Part shown: positions 1 through 15,352 of the stretch, piece after piece | Layout: every line of letters begins with the position of its first letter | Position numbering within the stretch: position 1 is the first letter of the stretch | NCBI GenBank assembly: GCA_965153355.1 | Contig: OZ231126.1 | Coordinates: 56,110,001-56,174,000, forward strand | DNA length: 64,000 nt | Direction: 5' to 3' | DNA from: Flaccisagitta enflata | Lineage: Eukaryota > Chaetognatha > Sagittoidea > Aphragmophora | Made by a program: the position numbers and the translations under genes | The notes under the pieces: model-generated | Databases searched by the model: none | Seen by the model: the letters and a program-made list of their open reading frames with translations, nothing else | Told to the model about the DNA's origin: nothing

Positions 1-378
1 AGTCTTAGTTTGGATCTCTTTGTCTTCCGCAACCAAATTCAGTGCACATTCTCGACTTAGCCTTCCTTGTCTTCTTGTCCATGGTGCAACCCCATTTCTT
101 TTTTCTTTTTTTTCAATTTGGGGCTAATGCTGGAGCCATAGAAAGACATTCTTCACCCCCCCCCATTTTTTCTTTCCGTGTTCTTTTCTTTTTTTTCTTC
201 TCCCATTTCGTCTCCTGAGTCTCGGCTGTCCACTTGCTTTATGAAAAAGCGAAACTGTCATCATCACACACACTTCCTTCTCCTTTCACTAACTGCGAAA
301 AAAAGGAGAGAAAGAGACACACACACACAAAGAAAGAGGCGCTGCCGGTGTTATACAAAAGGGACAATTGTCCACATC

Positions 379-381
<3 letters not shown>

Positions 382-471
<90 letters not shown>
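382..471 (+). repeat. (CT)n microsatellite
   Basis: About 45 uninterrupted CT units. Confidence 0.97.
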
Positions 472-474
<3 letters not shown>

Positions 475-1148
475 CTATCTCTGTGTCATTGGTGTTTTTC
501 CACCACGCAGGCGGCCGGGCCATCGGACAGCGTGGATATTTCCACATTAAGGCAGACAACTAGAGCAAAACACATACAATAAACACCTTCTGACATCTAA
601 CGGGAGAAAAAGGACAGAGATAAGGAGAAAAAGCAAAGGTATTGGCGCCCACGCGTGGCCATCAGCCGAACAAAAGGGAGACGACCATGGGGGGGGGGGG
701 GAATGTTTGCGGAATGATACGGAAAAGAAAGCATATATTTCGGGCCGTGGGTGGTGGTTGGGGGTGATGGGGGAGAGGGCGCCAAGTTTTTGTTTGAAAG
801 TTTGCTATTTTTAGTTTTCATGTAACGAAATCTTTAAGAGTAACCAAATCATCCTTTTCCATTTTGATCTTTATTTTGATCCTGGCGATTGAAGATACGA
901 GAAACGATTGCTACAAAGCATCGAGGAAAAACCAAAAAGGATGATATGATTCATATAATGTTTGTGTGAAACAGAAAGTCTCATACACCGAAGAGAAAAA
1001 ATGACATAAGAGACGCGAGGAAGACGCTAGGGGAAAAAAAAGAGAGGTAAAGAAAGACCGCACTCGCCGCGCACCGCAAGAAACGACGAGAGAGAATTGC
1101 CAGGAAGAAAAAAGAAAAGAAAAAAAAGAAGAAAGAAATGGAAAAGGC

Positions 1149-1264
<116 letters not shown>

Positions 1265-1429
1265 CTTTGAAAGGGTTAATTGAGTGTGATATCACTCAGA
1301 CAATGGAATGGGGATGAGACTGAGAGTAGGAAAAGGAGAGGAATAGGTTTAGAAACAAGGAGAAGAAAAACATGGAAAAGAAAAAGGCAGATAAAGATGG
1401 AGAAGAAGAGAGAAGAAGGACAGGAAGAA

Positions 1430-1575
1430 AGTGAAGAAGAAGAAGAAGAAGAAGAAGAAGAAGAAGAAGAAGAAGAAAAAGAAAAAGAAGAAAAAGAAAA
1501 AGAAGAAGAAAAAGAAGATGAAGAAAAAGAAGAAGAAGAAAAAGAAGAAGAGGAAGGAGAAAAAGGAGGAGAGAA
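1430..1575 (+). repeat. (GAA)n / (GAAAAA)n microsatellite
   Basis: GAA units grading into GAAAAA and GGAGAA. Frames here encode only Glu/Lys or Ser/Phe homopolymers. Confidence 0.95.
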
Positions 1576-2005
1576 ATGAATGAATACCAAAGATAAAAGC
1601 AGTTCAGTGAGCGTAATAAAACTAAGGAAACAAAACGCGAAGAATACGTAATTGTATGATGAGCAGTTTACAATCAAGCGCGATAGAGCAAAGACAATTC
1701 CATCACCATTAAAATGCTCGCTGAGTAAAATCAAGGAAAACAAATGAATTTATAACCACCTTTCTGGCATAAACACCGCTCATGTGACGCGCTCAATGTC
1801 GAGCTAAACTCCTGTTTTATTTACTTGATTAATGACCTCATTGCGCAGTGATAGAATTATAAAAAGAAACATAAACTGAGGAAACTGGAAGAAGAAAAAA
1901 AAAGGAGAAAAGGGAAACGGAAGCCAAAGGGGAGAAAAAACAAATTAAGATTATCTATTCATCATTAGAGAAAAAATTCCATCTAACTTCCTTCAACAAA
2001 ACAAA

Positions 2006-2263
2006 GGGGGCGTTTCTAGTCAGAGACAACCGCGTTTTGAACGGGCCACTCGGTCGCTCGCTACGTCCGTTCGCTCGCACCGCTCACTCCGCTCACTCGC
2101 TCCGCAGCGCTACGCTCGCTTCGCTCGCTCCGTTCACGGGCTCGCTCACTCACTTCGCTCACTCCCTCGTGGGACAGTTGAAATTCTTGAATATGTGTTC
2201 ACACTGTTATCGCGTTTCACAGGTAGAAACGCGGTTTTGGCGCTCACTAGAAACACGCCCACA
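2006..2263. repeat. Foldback element with GCTC-rich core
   Basis: The left arm GGGCGTTTCTAGT...ACCGCGTTT (2007-2036) pairs with the right arm AAACGCGGT...ACTAGAAACACGCCC (2227-2260). Much of the interior (2040-2165) is a degenerate tandem of CGCTC/CACTC heptamer-like units. It lies 130 bp from an R1 copy. This inverted-arm plus simple-core plan resembles R2. Confidence 0.6.
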
Positions 2264-2393
2264 ATGGAAAAAGTTGGCTTTGATCGGTTGAGGCAACGTG
2301 GTTGGCAGCGGCCTCGCACTGACGACGGCGACGGTAAAAGTGGTGGCAACGGCAGGAAGATGTTGGGGACTGAAAATGCATCTTGGAGTGGGA

Positions 2394-2590
2394 ACTTTTT
2401 AGTCGCGTGCACGCGACTCCACACCCCGCTTTGTCCGTCCGTCCGTTGGTCGGTTGGTTGGTCGGTCGGTTGGTCTGTCAGTTCGTCACACTTTTACTTT
2501 TTTTTTTTATCAGATTTTATTTCTTTAAGTCATTTAAAGTCATTTAAGAGTTTGCTGAGTCATTCTAAGTCATTCTAAGTCATTCTATAG
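2394..2590 (-). repeat. R1 copy a, truncated, with AAGTCATT extension
   Basis: The terminal hairpin AGTCGCGTGCACGCGACT follows TTTTT, then a (CCGT/TGGT)n core. The conserved left end is absent; instead AAGTCATTYTAAGTCATT units run to 2590. Confidence 0.65.
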
Positions 2591-5394
<2,804 letters not shown>

Positions 5395-5399
5395 CGCTA

Positions 5400-6690
5400 A
5401 AAGATCGAGAGACAGAAAAATGGACAGAGATCAAAGCCGAATGAGAGAACATCTACTGTAATTAAGAAATTAATTGAAAAGGGGGAGCAAAAAAACAGAC
5501 GCTAGGCCAAATCAGCCTCTAGCTCTTTCTAGCTCGGAAAAGCTTTTTTCTAGCCATCTCAAGACCACCAAATCTCTCTCTAAACAAAAAAGTTAGAAAA
5601 GAGCAATGATAAAAAAACAAATGCCTAAGATGAAAGCTAACCATCGCAATTAGTAGGTGCTTAGTAGCCTATAAATCATTCAAGGCTCTCGAGACGGTGA
5701 AGAAGATAACAAAGAGAGAGAGAGAGAGAAAAAAAGACTGCGCATTAGGGTAGGTCAATATGCGTTTTTGTCTCAGATGGCCATGTAAGTTACGGAGGAC
5801 ATCCGACTTGAAAAATGATGAGTAATGGCAAAAAAATCCGCATTCAAATCCTTGTATGTTCATTGTTCATAACACTTTTCGCTAACAAAAAGCACAATAG
5901 ACGCTGTTGGCTTCAATTAGAGTCACAGCTTGTCAGTAAATCTTCAAGTAGTTAATGACGATTAACTACCTCATTTAAAGCATATCCACTCTTCTCTTAT
6001 AACAAAAACATTCTTTTAAGCTAGAAAGTTGCATGTGCAAATGTTCTCAATAAAAGTTCCATAACCTTAGTTGAGGACTGACTGCATTATGCAAATCAGG
6101 GAAAAGGAGAGATTCCATTGCTTCGAGTCTCGGTGTTCCTTCTTGATTACGAGTGTTGATTTCTGATTGTAGAGCATCGCTATCCTTTTGCTTAAATGTT
6201 CGCTAATGAGCGCCACGAATCCACCGTCGGCCCATCGGTCACACATGAGTGAAAACACAAAGTACGCATTCTTTAATATCGCGGGTGTGATACTTCATGT
6301 TTGTGGGGGAGGGGGGTGTTGCTGCTGCCCACCCGTCTGCGATAATAGCGCAACCCTGCGTTATTTGTTGACAAGTTTTTGTGAACGAACATGTGCGATA
6401 AATACATTATACAAATTAGGGGATCGGATGAAACTATTCGTACATAATCATTGCGTCTTAGCGTATAGTAGCGTCCTCAAATTGTCAGTTAATACGTCCA
6501 TTCTTCCTTTTATCCAATCGTCCATAATTCACATTAACGAATATCAACTCAGCTCATGTGTAGATAGTGATGAAGAAGACTAGATGGGCATTTTGAAAAG
6601 AGCGGAGGTCCGCTCATTCGCGAATTGCAAAAAACCGTGACCGACCGACAAATTAAGTGACCGTCTGCTTGGAAGAAAAAGAATCGAAAA
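5400..6690. other. No gene recognised
   Basis: AT-rich single-copy sequence. A 131-codon plus-strand frame (6188-6583) has no recognisable motif and a low-complexity Gly/Cys run, so it is not called. Confidence 0.65.
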
Positions 6691-6695
6691 CTGTG

Positions 6696-7172
6696 AAGGA
6701 AGGAAGGAAAGAAAGAAAGACCGACGGAAGGAAAGATGGAAAGAAAGAAAGAAAGAAAGAAAGAAAGAAAAAAAAGAAAAAGACAGACGGAGAGAAAGAC
6801 AGACAGACTAAAAGAAAGACAGACAGGCTAAAAGAAAGACAGACAGACGGAAAGACAGATGGAAAGAATGACAGACAGACGGAAAGACAGACAGACGGAA
6901 AGAAAGAAAGACAGACAGAAAGAAAGACAGACAGAAAGATAGACAGACAGAAAGAAATCAGACAGACGAAAAGACAGACAGACAGACGGAAAGACAGACA
7001 GACAGACGGAAAGAAAGACTGACAGACGGAAAGACAGACAGAAAGACGGAAAGAAAGACAGACAGACGCGAAGAAAGACAGACAGACAGAAAGAAAGACA
7101 GACAGAAAGAAAGAAAGACAGACAGACGGAACGAAAGACAGACAGACAGAAAGACAGACAGACGGAAAGAGA
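6696..7172 (+). repeat. Compound (GAAA)/(GACA)/(GACG) tetranucleotide array
   Basis: AAAGAAAG and GACAGACAGACGGAAAG units alternate in an approximate higher-order pattern of 16-28 bp over 480 bp, ending about 50 bp before R1 copy b. Confidence 0.93.
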
Positions 7173-7223
7173 GAAATAAATGAAGATATGGGAGATAAAA
7201 GAAAGAAACGAAAAGATAAAGAA

Positions 7224-7332
7224 CTAGGCCAATAAGGTGCGCCGGGTGGATCGTCTAACAAATGCGTTCCCTGATAAGCAACCAACCGACGGACACAGCC
7301 TTATATAGAGGTGCTTTGGCGCACCTAAAAAG
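7224..7332 (+). repeat. R1 copy b, GGTGCGCC-arm variant
   Basis: Left arm AAGGTGCGCCGGG and right hairpin AGGTGCTTTGGCGCACCT followed by AAAA. The arm and the hairpin 3' strand are exact complements, though they differ from the usual GTCGCGGAC. An ACCGACGGACACAGCC core lies between. Confidence 0.72.
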
Positions 7333-7939
7333 CGGGAAATACGAGGGAAGGAGAGGAAAAAAAAGTAGCACACATGAAAAATAACATTTTATTGATGAAA
7401 AAAGTCAATCTGCATTCTGATTTAATCGCCAACGTGAAAAAAATTGACTGCTTCGCTTTGCTTGTCACTCTACATAGCCTCTCTGTACACTACCGCACGT
7501 AGACTGCTTGACAGATGATTGCTTAAGTTTGCGTTACATAAAATGGGTATAGAAACTTGCTGTTGGAGATTTTAGGGGGGAAAATTGTCATACCGAACTG
7601 GTTAAATCGGAGAGGAAACTCGGTTCAATTTTTTTCAAGATTTTTTTTTTCATTTTGTGAACGATGAAGATACAAGGAGTTGAAGGTCGCGCAAGGTCTC
7701 AATCTTTCACAAATAGCATCTCGAGTGTTTTTGCCAACTTACACAAAGATACATTAAGGTACACAATATGACCTTCCCTACTGCGCATCCTTTTTCTTAA
7801 CGTTGGCGAAGATGCCATCACTTTTCTATCTAAGACTCGTGGGAAAAAGTCATAGAAGGAAAAAAAAAAGAAAATGGCGAAGAATCGGGAGAGTGCAAGA
7901 GAAGTGCAGACATAAGGGAAAAATGATCGAGGATAAAAC

Positions 7940-8092
7940 CAGGCCGGATACACGGCAATCCACTCGCGGACGGTTGGGCAGGAGCAGTAATGCAAAAAAA
8001 CGCTAGGAATTAAAAAACGTAACCGACCGATCTACCGACCGACCTACCGACCGACACAGCAAGGTGTAGAGTCGCGTGTCCGCGACTAAAAA
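7940..8092 (+). repeat. R1 copy c, full length
   Basis: Begins CAGGCCGGATACACGGC, left arm CTCGCGGACGG, box GGGCAGGAGCAGTAATGC, (CCGA)n core, then AGTCGCGTGTCCGCGACT and AAAAA. Confidence 0.8.
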
Positions 8093-8278
8093 GGATGAAA
8101 TAGCCTAAGACGCATGGAAACAGCGAGAGAGCGAGAAGAGGGGGATACAGTGGTGTCGGCAGGCAATGGCCTGTTTCAAGGGTTTCTCTCTTTCTCATTT
8201 TCTTAAGCGTTTTTTAAACATGTAGGACTGCTGGGTCTCCATAATGGCTAAAGCCGAGAGCGCTCGCGCTCGCAGTCG

Positions 8279-8282
<4 letters not shown>

Positions 8283-8363
<81 letters not shown>
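8283..8363 (+). repeat. (GA)n microsatellite
   Basis: About 40 units, then GACGGACAGAGACAG degenerates to 8430. Confidence 0.96.
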
Positions 8364-8368
<5 letters not shown>

Positions 8369-8949
8369 GACGGACAGAGAGACGGACAGAGACATAAAGA
8401 GACAGAGAGACAAAGACAGAGACAGAGAGACGAGGATATAGAAACCGGTTGAGACAGAATCAGGAAGACAGATATTCGAGCTAGCAAACGCGAACTAGCA
8501 AAAAAGGGAGACAGCTTCGCACGGGATAATGACCTCTGACGATGACGATGATGAAAATAACGACGACGAAGACGAAGCCGGTGACGACGACGATGACGCC
8601 GCCGACTCGTCCGCTGACGATAAACGACGCCGACATGAGAGAGTGCCGGCGCCGACGACTCGACCATAATGAGTGGGATCAGAAGGTAATCATTCAGCAG
8701 AATTGAGTCTACCATCTCACCACGTCGTCGAGTTCAAAATGGAAAATCTGTGGTGGACCAATCAGAGAGCGGCAACGAATTGGCGAAGTGGACATCGACC
8801 AATCAGAGCAGACGACGACGATAAAGAGGAGATCTCTCTCGAGATGAATTCCCTCTTTACACGCCAACGATCGCCATGACGATCCCGATGATGGTTTTTT
8901 CGCTCTCTCACTAACTGCGTGAGATGGGGGACATCATTTGAAAGCGACA

Positions 8950-8950
<1 letters not shown>

Positions 8951-8999
<49 letters not shown>
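8951..8999 (+). repeat. (GA)n microsatellite
   Basis: About 24 units. Confidence 0.95.
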
Positions 9000-9003
<4 letters not shown>

Positions 9004-9229
9004 GCGGCGATAGAGTGTCGAGATCTCCATGGATTTTGCTCTTTTTCAGTCAAACCATTTTGAGCTCTTGAATTGTCCCTTTATTTCGTCTATCTTGTGT
9101 GATTTCTTTAACTGCTTTCCCACTGATTTTGCGAACTTTTTGTTGACATTATCAATATCCCATATTTCCCATCTGTTTTTCCCATTTATTTGCCAGCATG
9201 AGTGTATTTCTGTTTCTTTGTGCTTGGGC

Positions 9230-9230
<1 letters not shown>

Positions 9231-9264
<34 letters not shown>
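9231..9264 (+). repeat. (TGTC)n microsatellite
   Basis: Eight units of GTCT. Confidence 0.9.
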
Positions 9265-9265
<1 letters not shown>

Positions 9266-9516
9266 GTCAGCCTGCCTGGCCATCTGCGTCTCTTGACTCT
9301 CTCATTGATTTTGTATTTCTTACCGTCTGTCCCTCCCCATGAAAATATCTAACGATAGCTTAGCACCATAACGTGGAGACAATGAAAAAGGGGTAAAAAC
9401 GATAATTCCTTGGGAAAAGATACGAGCGCACCCATACGCAGCAACACATGCAGTGAAACGCACGTGCAGTTCACCCCTCCCCCCACCACCTAGCAAAGAT
9501 ACACACACACAAACAC

Positions 9517-9520
<4 letters not shown>

Positions 9521-9556
<36 letters not shown>
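9521..9556 (+). repeat. (GA)n microsatellite
   Basis: About 17 units, preceded by ACACAC. Confidence 0.93.
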
Positions 9557-9557
<1 letters not shown>

Positions 9558-9754
9558 CAGAAGACGAGAAGAAGAAAAGTTTCCAAGGAGAATTTTATCA
9601 GGCGATGAAAAAGAGAAAAGCGTTGGAAATAAAAGAGAACAAGAACAAAAGAGCAACACGACGACGTCGTCGACGCCATCGAATGAGCGAACGAACGCGT
9701 TAATAATGGTAGTGATGGGGGATATGTCTAGGCGGGTGGATTGTGCTCTCTCTA

Positions 9755-9865
<111 letters not shown>

Positions 9866-10166
9866 CTTAAAAGAATCACAGATGGTTAGCTTTTTTTTCT
9901 TTTCATATTTTTTATTATCTCAAAGAAACAACAAACAAGATAATCACATTAATTAGATGCTGTTCTAATTTCATAATTCGCAATCACCATAAAGAATCTG
10001 TGCCACATTTCTTTTTCGATACAGGATACTTATGCACTCGTTCAGCTGATCAAAAATTTTGTTGTTTGCACTTGGTTGATTGCAATTTTAAACATCTATC
10101 AATTAATCATGAAATATTGATAACTACCTAATCAGCAGCTCTGTTGAAGTCAAACATCAAATGTAA

Positions 10167-10170
<4 letters not shown>

Positions 10171-10224
<54 letters not shown>
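10171..10224 (+). repeat. (GA)n microsatellite
   Basis: About 27 units. Confidence 0.96.
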
Positions 10225-10226
<2 letters not shown>

Positions 10227-10414
10227 AACCAAGCATGAAGCTCCGAGTAATGGAAGAGGAGAGAGAGATAAGTGTGAAATGAAATTGCTGATCGTCAACC
10301 ATAAGATAAAGAAGCGCAGAAAAAGATTAAAGATGTTCCCCTTTTTATGCAAATTATTTCTTACGTTTTCTTTTACTTTCTTTCTCTCGCTTTGTTGCTT
10401 ATTATATGGTTGGA

Positions 10415-10417
<3 letters not shown>

Positions 10418-10509
<92 letters not shown>

Positions 10510-10550
10510 TGTGTGTGTGTGTATGTGTGTGTGTGTGTGTGTGTTTGTGT
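10418..10550 (+). repeat. (TG)n microsatellite
   Basis: About 65 units with TATG and TTTG interruptions. Confidence 0.97.
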
Positions 10551-10671
10551 CGCAAAAAGAAAATAGATTTGCCACAAATGGACTGACGCCGTATAACTGA
10601 CTGGACAGAAGGAAAAACGAGAGAAAGAAAAAGAAGAAATGGATGACATTTATACTTTCATCTTCTTCGGG

Positions 10672-10676
<5 letters not shown>

Positions 10677-10768
<92 letters not shown>
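10677..10768 (+). repeat. (CT)n microsatellite
   Basis: About 45 units. Confidence 0.97.
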
Positions 10769-11161
10769 TCTCATTTCTTTCGTTTTACTTTGCAACTGGA
10801 GATAAGTTGCATTGGAACATTGTTATGACAGGCGTCAGTGGGTGGAAGCAGAACTTCTCTTCGCAAAAGAGTATATTTTCGCGTGCGGCAGTGAGAGCGG
10901 TAGCGGCGGCGGCGGCAGCGGCAGCGTCGCCGGTGTCAGACCTGCCGTGGGTGCCGCCGCCGTAGCAGCGTCTGAAAGGATAACCACGGCGTCGGTTGCA
11001 AATTGGCCGCTGATATGCGTTTCCGGTCTCAGGTTTTTGTTTAGGTTCTTCAAAGAGATTTCATTGTCCCGCAGAGGAAGGGAAAGAATTCAAAGTCCCA
11101 CCCTAATCACAAAAAGTATTTCGATAAAAAAAGGTGACGACGATGACGTCGATGATATACA

Positions 11162-11365
11162 GTGGAGCACCGCTAGAGCGCACCCGCTAGTAAGGCATGC
11201 CCGCCTATAAGGCTTATAACTTGCAGTCCCTTGAGAGATTTTGTAGTTATTTCTACGCCAAGAGGCGGCTTCACTATAAGGCCAAATTTGGCCCAGTCCC
11301 ATGGAATGCGCTTTAGTGAAGCTAAACTGTAGTTTGTATCAGTTTCACATGTAATTCCCCTGAAA
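11162..11365 (+). repeat. R3 dispersed repeat, copy 1
   Basis: Shares with 25940-26530 the blocks AGAGCGCACCCGCTAG, AGGCATGCCC, CTATAA, then GATTTTGTAGTTA, CAGCTTCACCA-like and TGAAATGCGCTCTAGTGAA-like segments in the same order. Copy 1 lacks about 380 bp present in copy 2. Confidence 0.65.
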
Positions 11366-11394
11366 TGCAATCTTTCTCTTGAGTCAAAAGGTTA

Positions 11395-11535
11395 TTCTTA
11401 GACTAAGTCATTTCAGTCGAACCGTGTCATTCTAAGTCTAGGCCATTCTTAGACTAAGTCATTCCAGTCTAACCTCATCATTCTAAGCCCAGGCCAGTCT
11501 TAGATTAAGTCATTCTAACTTTCTAAGTCTTCAAC
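11395..11535 (+). repeat. Degenerate tandem of TCATTCTAAG-type units
   Basis: CATTCTTAGACTAAGTCATT and related units recur about every 25-35 bp, directly after R3 copy 1. The same motif extends R1 copies a and n. Confidence 0.6.
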
Positions 11536-11592
11536 GCAATTTTCAAATCGTTATCCTCTCAAAAGACTTCAATGGCCGCCAACTATTCCCGT

Positions 11593-11660
<68 letters not shown>
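11593..11660 (+). repeat. (TTTC)n microsatellite
   Basis: About 17 units. Confidence 0.96.
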
Positions 11661-11822
11661 TGGCTCCCATTTCTGGCTGTTTACTAATCGCTTTTTGGGA
11701 GACTCCAAAATTGTTTGCCAGTTGATCCGTCGGTCTGTCTGCCCGTGTATCTGTTTGTTTGCCAGAAGAAAGAAAGATTCTCGTTTAAATACGATAATCG
11801 ATCCCATCTCAGTTTTTCTGAA

Positions 11823-11825
<3 letters not shown>

Positions 11826-11910
<85 letters not shown>
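11826..11910 (+). repeat. (GA)n microsatellite
   Basis: About 42 units. Confidence 0.97.
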
Positions 11911-11911
<1 letters not shown>

Positions 11912-12046
11912 AGCAGAGACAATCTGGTTTTCGTCCTTTATTTACCCTCAACAAGTATGTCATCTACATCTCGCGCAGTCGGTACTCGTCGACACCAATA
12001 TTAAGCAGCAATCTTTTTTTTCTTATTTCATATCTATGTCTCCCTT

Positions 12047-12490
12047 CTTTTTCTTTTTCTTTTTCTTTTTCTTTTTCTTTTTCTTTTTTTTTCTTTTTCT
12101 TTTTCTTTTTTGTTTTTGTTTTTTGTTTTTGTTTTCCTTTTCTTCTTCTGCTTCTTCCTCTTCCTCTTCTTCTTCCTCTATTTCTTCTTCTTCTTCTTCT
12201 TCTTCTTCTTCTTCTTCTTCTTCTTCTTCTTCTTCTTCTTCTTTTTCTTTTTCTTTTTCTTCTTCTTCTTCTTCTTCTTCTTCTGCTTTTGCTCCTTCTC
12301 CTTCTCCTTCTCCTTCTTTTTCTTCTTCTTCTTCTTCTTCTTCTTCTTCTTCTTCTTCTTCTTCTTCTTCTTCTTCTTCTTCTTCTTCTTCTTCTTCTTC
12401 TTCTTCTTCTTCTTCATCTTCTTCTTCTTCTTTTTCTTCAGCTTCTGCTTCTTCTTCTTCTTCTTTTTCTTCAGCTTCTGCTTCTTCTTC
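12047..12490 (+). repeat. (CTTTTT)n then (CTT)n microsatellite
   Basis: Hexamers to about 12115, then CTT with CCT, TTT and GCT variants. R2-A is inserted at its right edge and CTT-rich sequence resumes at 13047. Confidence 0.96.
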
Positions 12491-12501
12491 TATTCCTTTT
12501 T

Positions 12502-13046
12502 GGGCAGCGGCCCCAAAGGGCCGATGTCCTGTAGGACACAGGGGGTAATTTCCTAACGTCCGTCCGTCCCCCCCCCCCCGTTGGCCATCGAGGCCTAAAA
12601 TCCTCACTCTCAGGCCTGATTTAGGCCCTCTGAGCCCTCAAATGAGCCCTCCAGGCCTCAAATCAGCCCTCCAGACCTCAAATCAGCTCTCCAGGCTTCA
12701 AATCAGCTCTCAAATCAGCTCTCCAGCCCTAAAATCTGCTCTCCAGCCCTAAAATCAGCATTCCAGGCCTCAAATCAGCCCTCCAGGCCTCCAATCTGCC
12801 CCTAATGCCTCAAGCCTACCCCCGGATCTCATATCTAATCTTCAGGCCCAAAATCTTCCCCCTAAACCTCAAATCCCTCTTAGGCCTTATATATTGCCCC
12901 TCAGGACGTCTGGAAATTACCCCCTGTGTCCTACAGGACATCGGCCCTTTGGGGCCGCTGCCCTGCTCTCAGTCCACTACTTCACTTGATCACTTCAAGC
13001 AGGGCATCGGGTACCGCTGACCATGTGCGATCCTTGGATGACTAGT
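12502..13046 (+). mobile_element. R2 family copy A
   Basis: The left arm GGGCAGCGGCCCCAAAGGG and then CGATGTCCTGTAGGACACAG (12502-12562) is mirrored by the right arm 12905-12964. Between them lie CCGT repeats, a C-run and about 15 units of a 20-21-bp repeat (CTCAAATCAGCCCTCCAGGC type). After the right arm comes an asymmetric tail: a CCCTGC/GCAGGG stem around a ~30-nt loop, the conserved block CGGGTACCGCTGACCA, a short ATCC-TT-GGAT hairpin, and CTAG. It sits inside a (CTT)n tract that continues on both sides. Confidence 0.8.
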
Positions 13047-13339
13047 TCTTCTTCTCCTTCTTCTTTTTCTTCTACTTCTTCCTTCACATTTCCCTTCCCT
13101 GTTTCTTATTCTTATTCCTCTGGAACTCTTCCTATCCTTCCTTTTCATTTCTTCGCTCCCAGCCTCCCTCTGAGTCGTTATATGATGAGAGAAGGAGAAG
13201 GAGAGAGAAACTGAAAGACGGAGATAGTTTTTGAGCTTGGGTGTGTTTTGAAGGGTGTGCCATAAGCGGCCGTTACGGTCGCTCCATGGGCTTTTCAAAC
13301 GCCACTCAAGACGGCAGAAAAGTACAGTGATTTCAAGAG

Positions 13340-14220
<881 letters not shown>

Positions 14221-14313
<93 letters not shown>
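14221..14313 (+). repeat. (GA)n microsatellite
   Basis: About 46 units. Confidence 0.97.
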
Positions 14314-14315
<2 letters not shown>

Positions 14316-14470
14316 AATTCTGCAATGAATGAAAAGAAATAGAGAAACGAACGAAAATCAAAAAGAGATCGCGTCTCCCAAATTTCTTCTCCCTTTCATT
14401 CATTTTTTATCTTTTCCAATTTCAGCGAAAAATGGAAGAGAATGAAAAAGAAAAAAAGACCGAATTGAAA

Positions 14471-14473
<3 letters not shown>

Positions 14474-14513
<40 letters not shown>
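14474..14513 (+). repeat. (GA)n microsatellite
   Basis: About 20 units. Confidence 0.95.
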
Positions 14514-14516
<3 letters not shown>

Positions 14517-14779
14517 GATAGCAAGCGTGAAAGAATGGGAAAGTGAGAGAAAGTTGAGGAGGAAAAAGATTTTAATGAATGGTTTTCGAGGTAGAAATTC
14601 ATGCAAATTGTTCCCATTAACTCTCCAAAGTGACTCGAAAAAAAATATTCAGCGACGGCGCGAAGAAACGAGACGAAAAAAAGGAAAGAGTAAAGAGTAA
14701 AGAGAAAGAAACGACGGCAGGAGAAAAATGAGGCAAAAAGCAGAGTTTTTAAATGCGTGTGAAATTCAGAAGAATGGCG

Positions 14780-14960
14780 CCCATTATGCCACGGTCGCCA
14801 CCACACCGAGACGTCACCACACCAAAATGCTACAACGCCACAACGCCTTGACGCCACAACGCCCTGATGCCCCAACGCCACCATAACGCTACAACGTCGC
14901 AACGCCACCACACCAAAATGCTACAACACCACAACGCTGTAAAACGCCACAACGTCGCAA
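14780..14960 (+). repeat. ACGCCACAACGC-type minisatellite
   Basis: Degenerate units of ACGCCACAACG and CACCACACCAAAATGCTACA repeat about a dozen times and lead into the 206-bp tandem duplication. Confidence 0.7.
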
Positions 14961-15352
14961 CGCCACAAATTGTGGATGACAACGCCAAAATCCCAAAGCC
15001 CCAACAGCTCACGGCAACTGAGGCTCGACTGAACTTACAATGTCGAGAACCAGACCATCTAATTACTGTGATTCTCTCATAGCAACGCCTCCGTTAGAAC
15101 TGCTGTACGATATCTACCGCGTTTCCTCACCTTTGAAGTGATCTCTAAAACGCCACAACGTCGCAACGCCACAAATTGTGGATGACAACGCCAAAATCCC
15201 AAAGCCCCAACAGCTCACGGCAACTGAGGCTCGACCGAACTTACAATGTCGAGAACCAGACCATCTAATTACTGTGATTCTCTCATAGCAACGCCTCCGT
15301 TAGAACTGCTGTACGATATCTACCGCGTTTCCTCACCTTTGAAGTGATCTTC
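14941..15352 (+). repeat. Recent tandem duplication, 2 x 206 bp
   Basis: Bases 14941-15146 are repeated at 15147-15352. The only difference I found is GGCTCGACTG versus GGCTCGACCG. The unit includes CAACAGCTCACGGCAACTGA and ACGATATCTACCGCGTTTCC. No frame of note. Confidence 0.85.

Noticed and set aside
382-471. Long open frames encoding Ser-Leu, Arg-Glu, Cys-Val, His-Thr, Glu, Lys, Phe or Leu runs across microsatellites throughout the window
   Set aside because: They follow directly from stop-free simple repeats, occur on both strands and in several frames, and have no other protein features.
7940-8092. R1 as a self-cleaving hammerhead ribozyme
   Set aside because: No CTGATGA plus GAAA core was found in the consensus; another ribozyme class cannot be assessed by eye.
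12585-12900. CRISPR-like regular repeats in R2 cores
   Set aside because: Units are contiguous with no unique spacers, lie between transposon-like arms, and the genome is eukaryotic.
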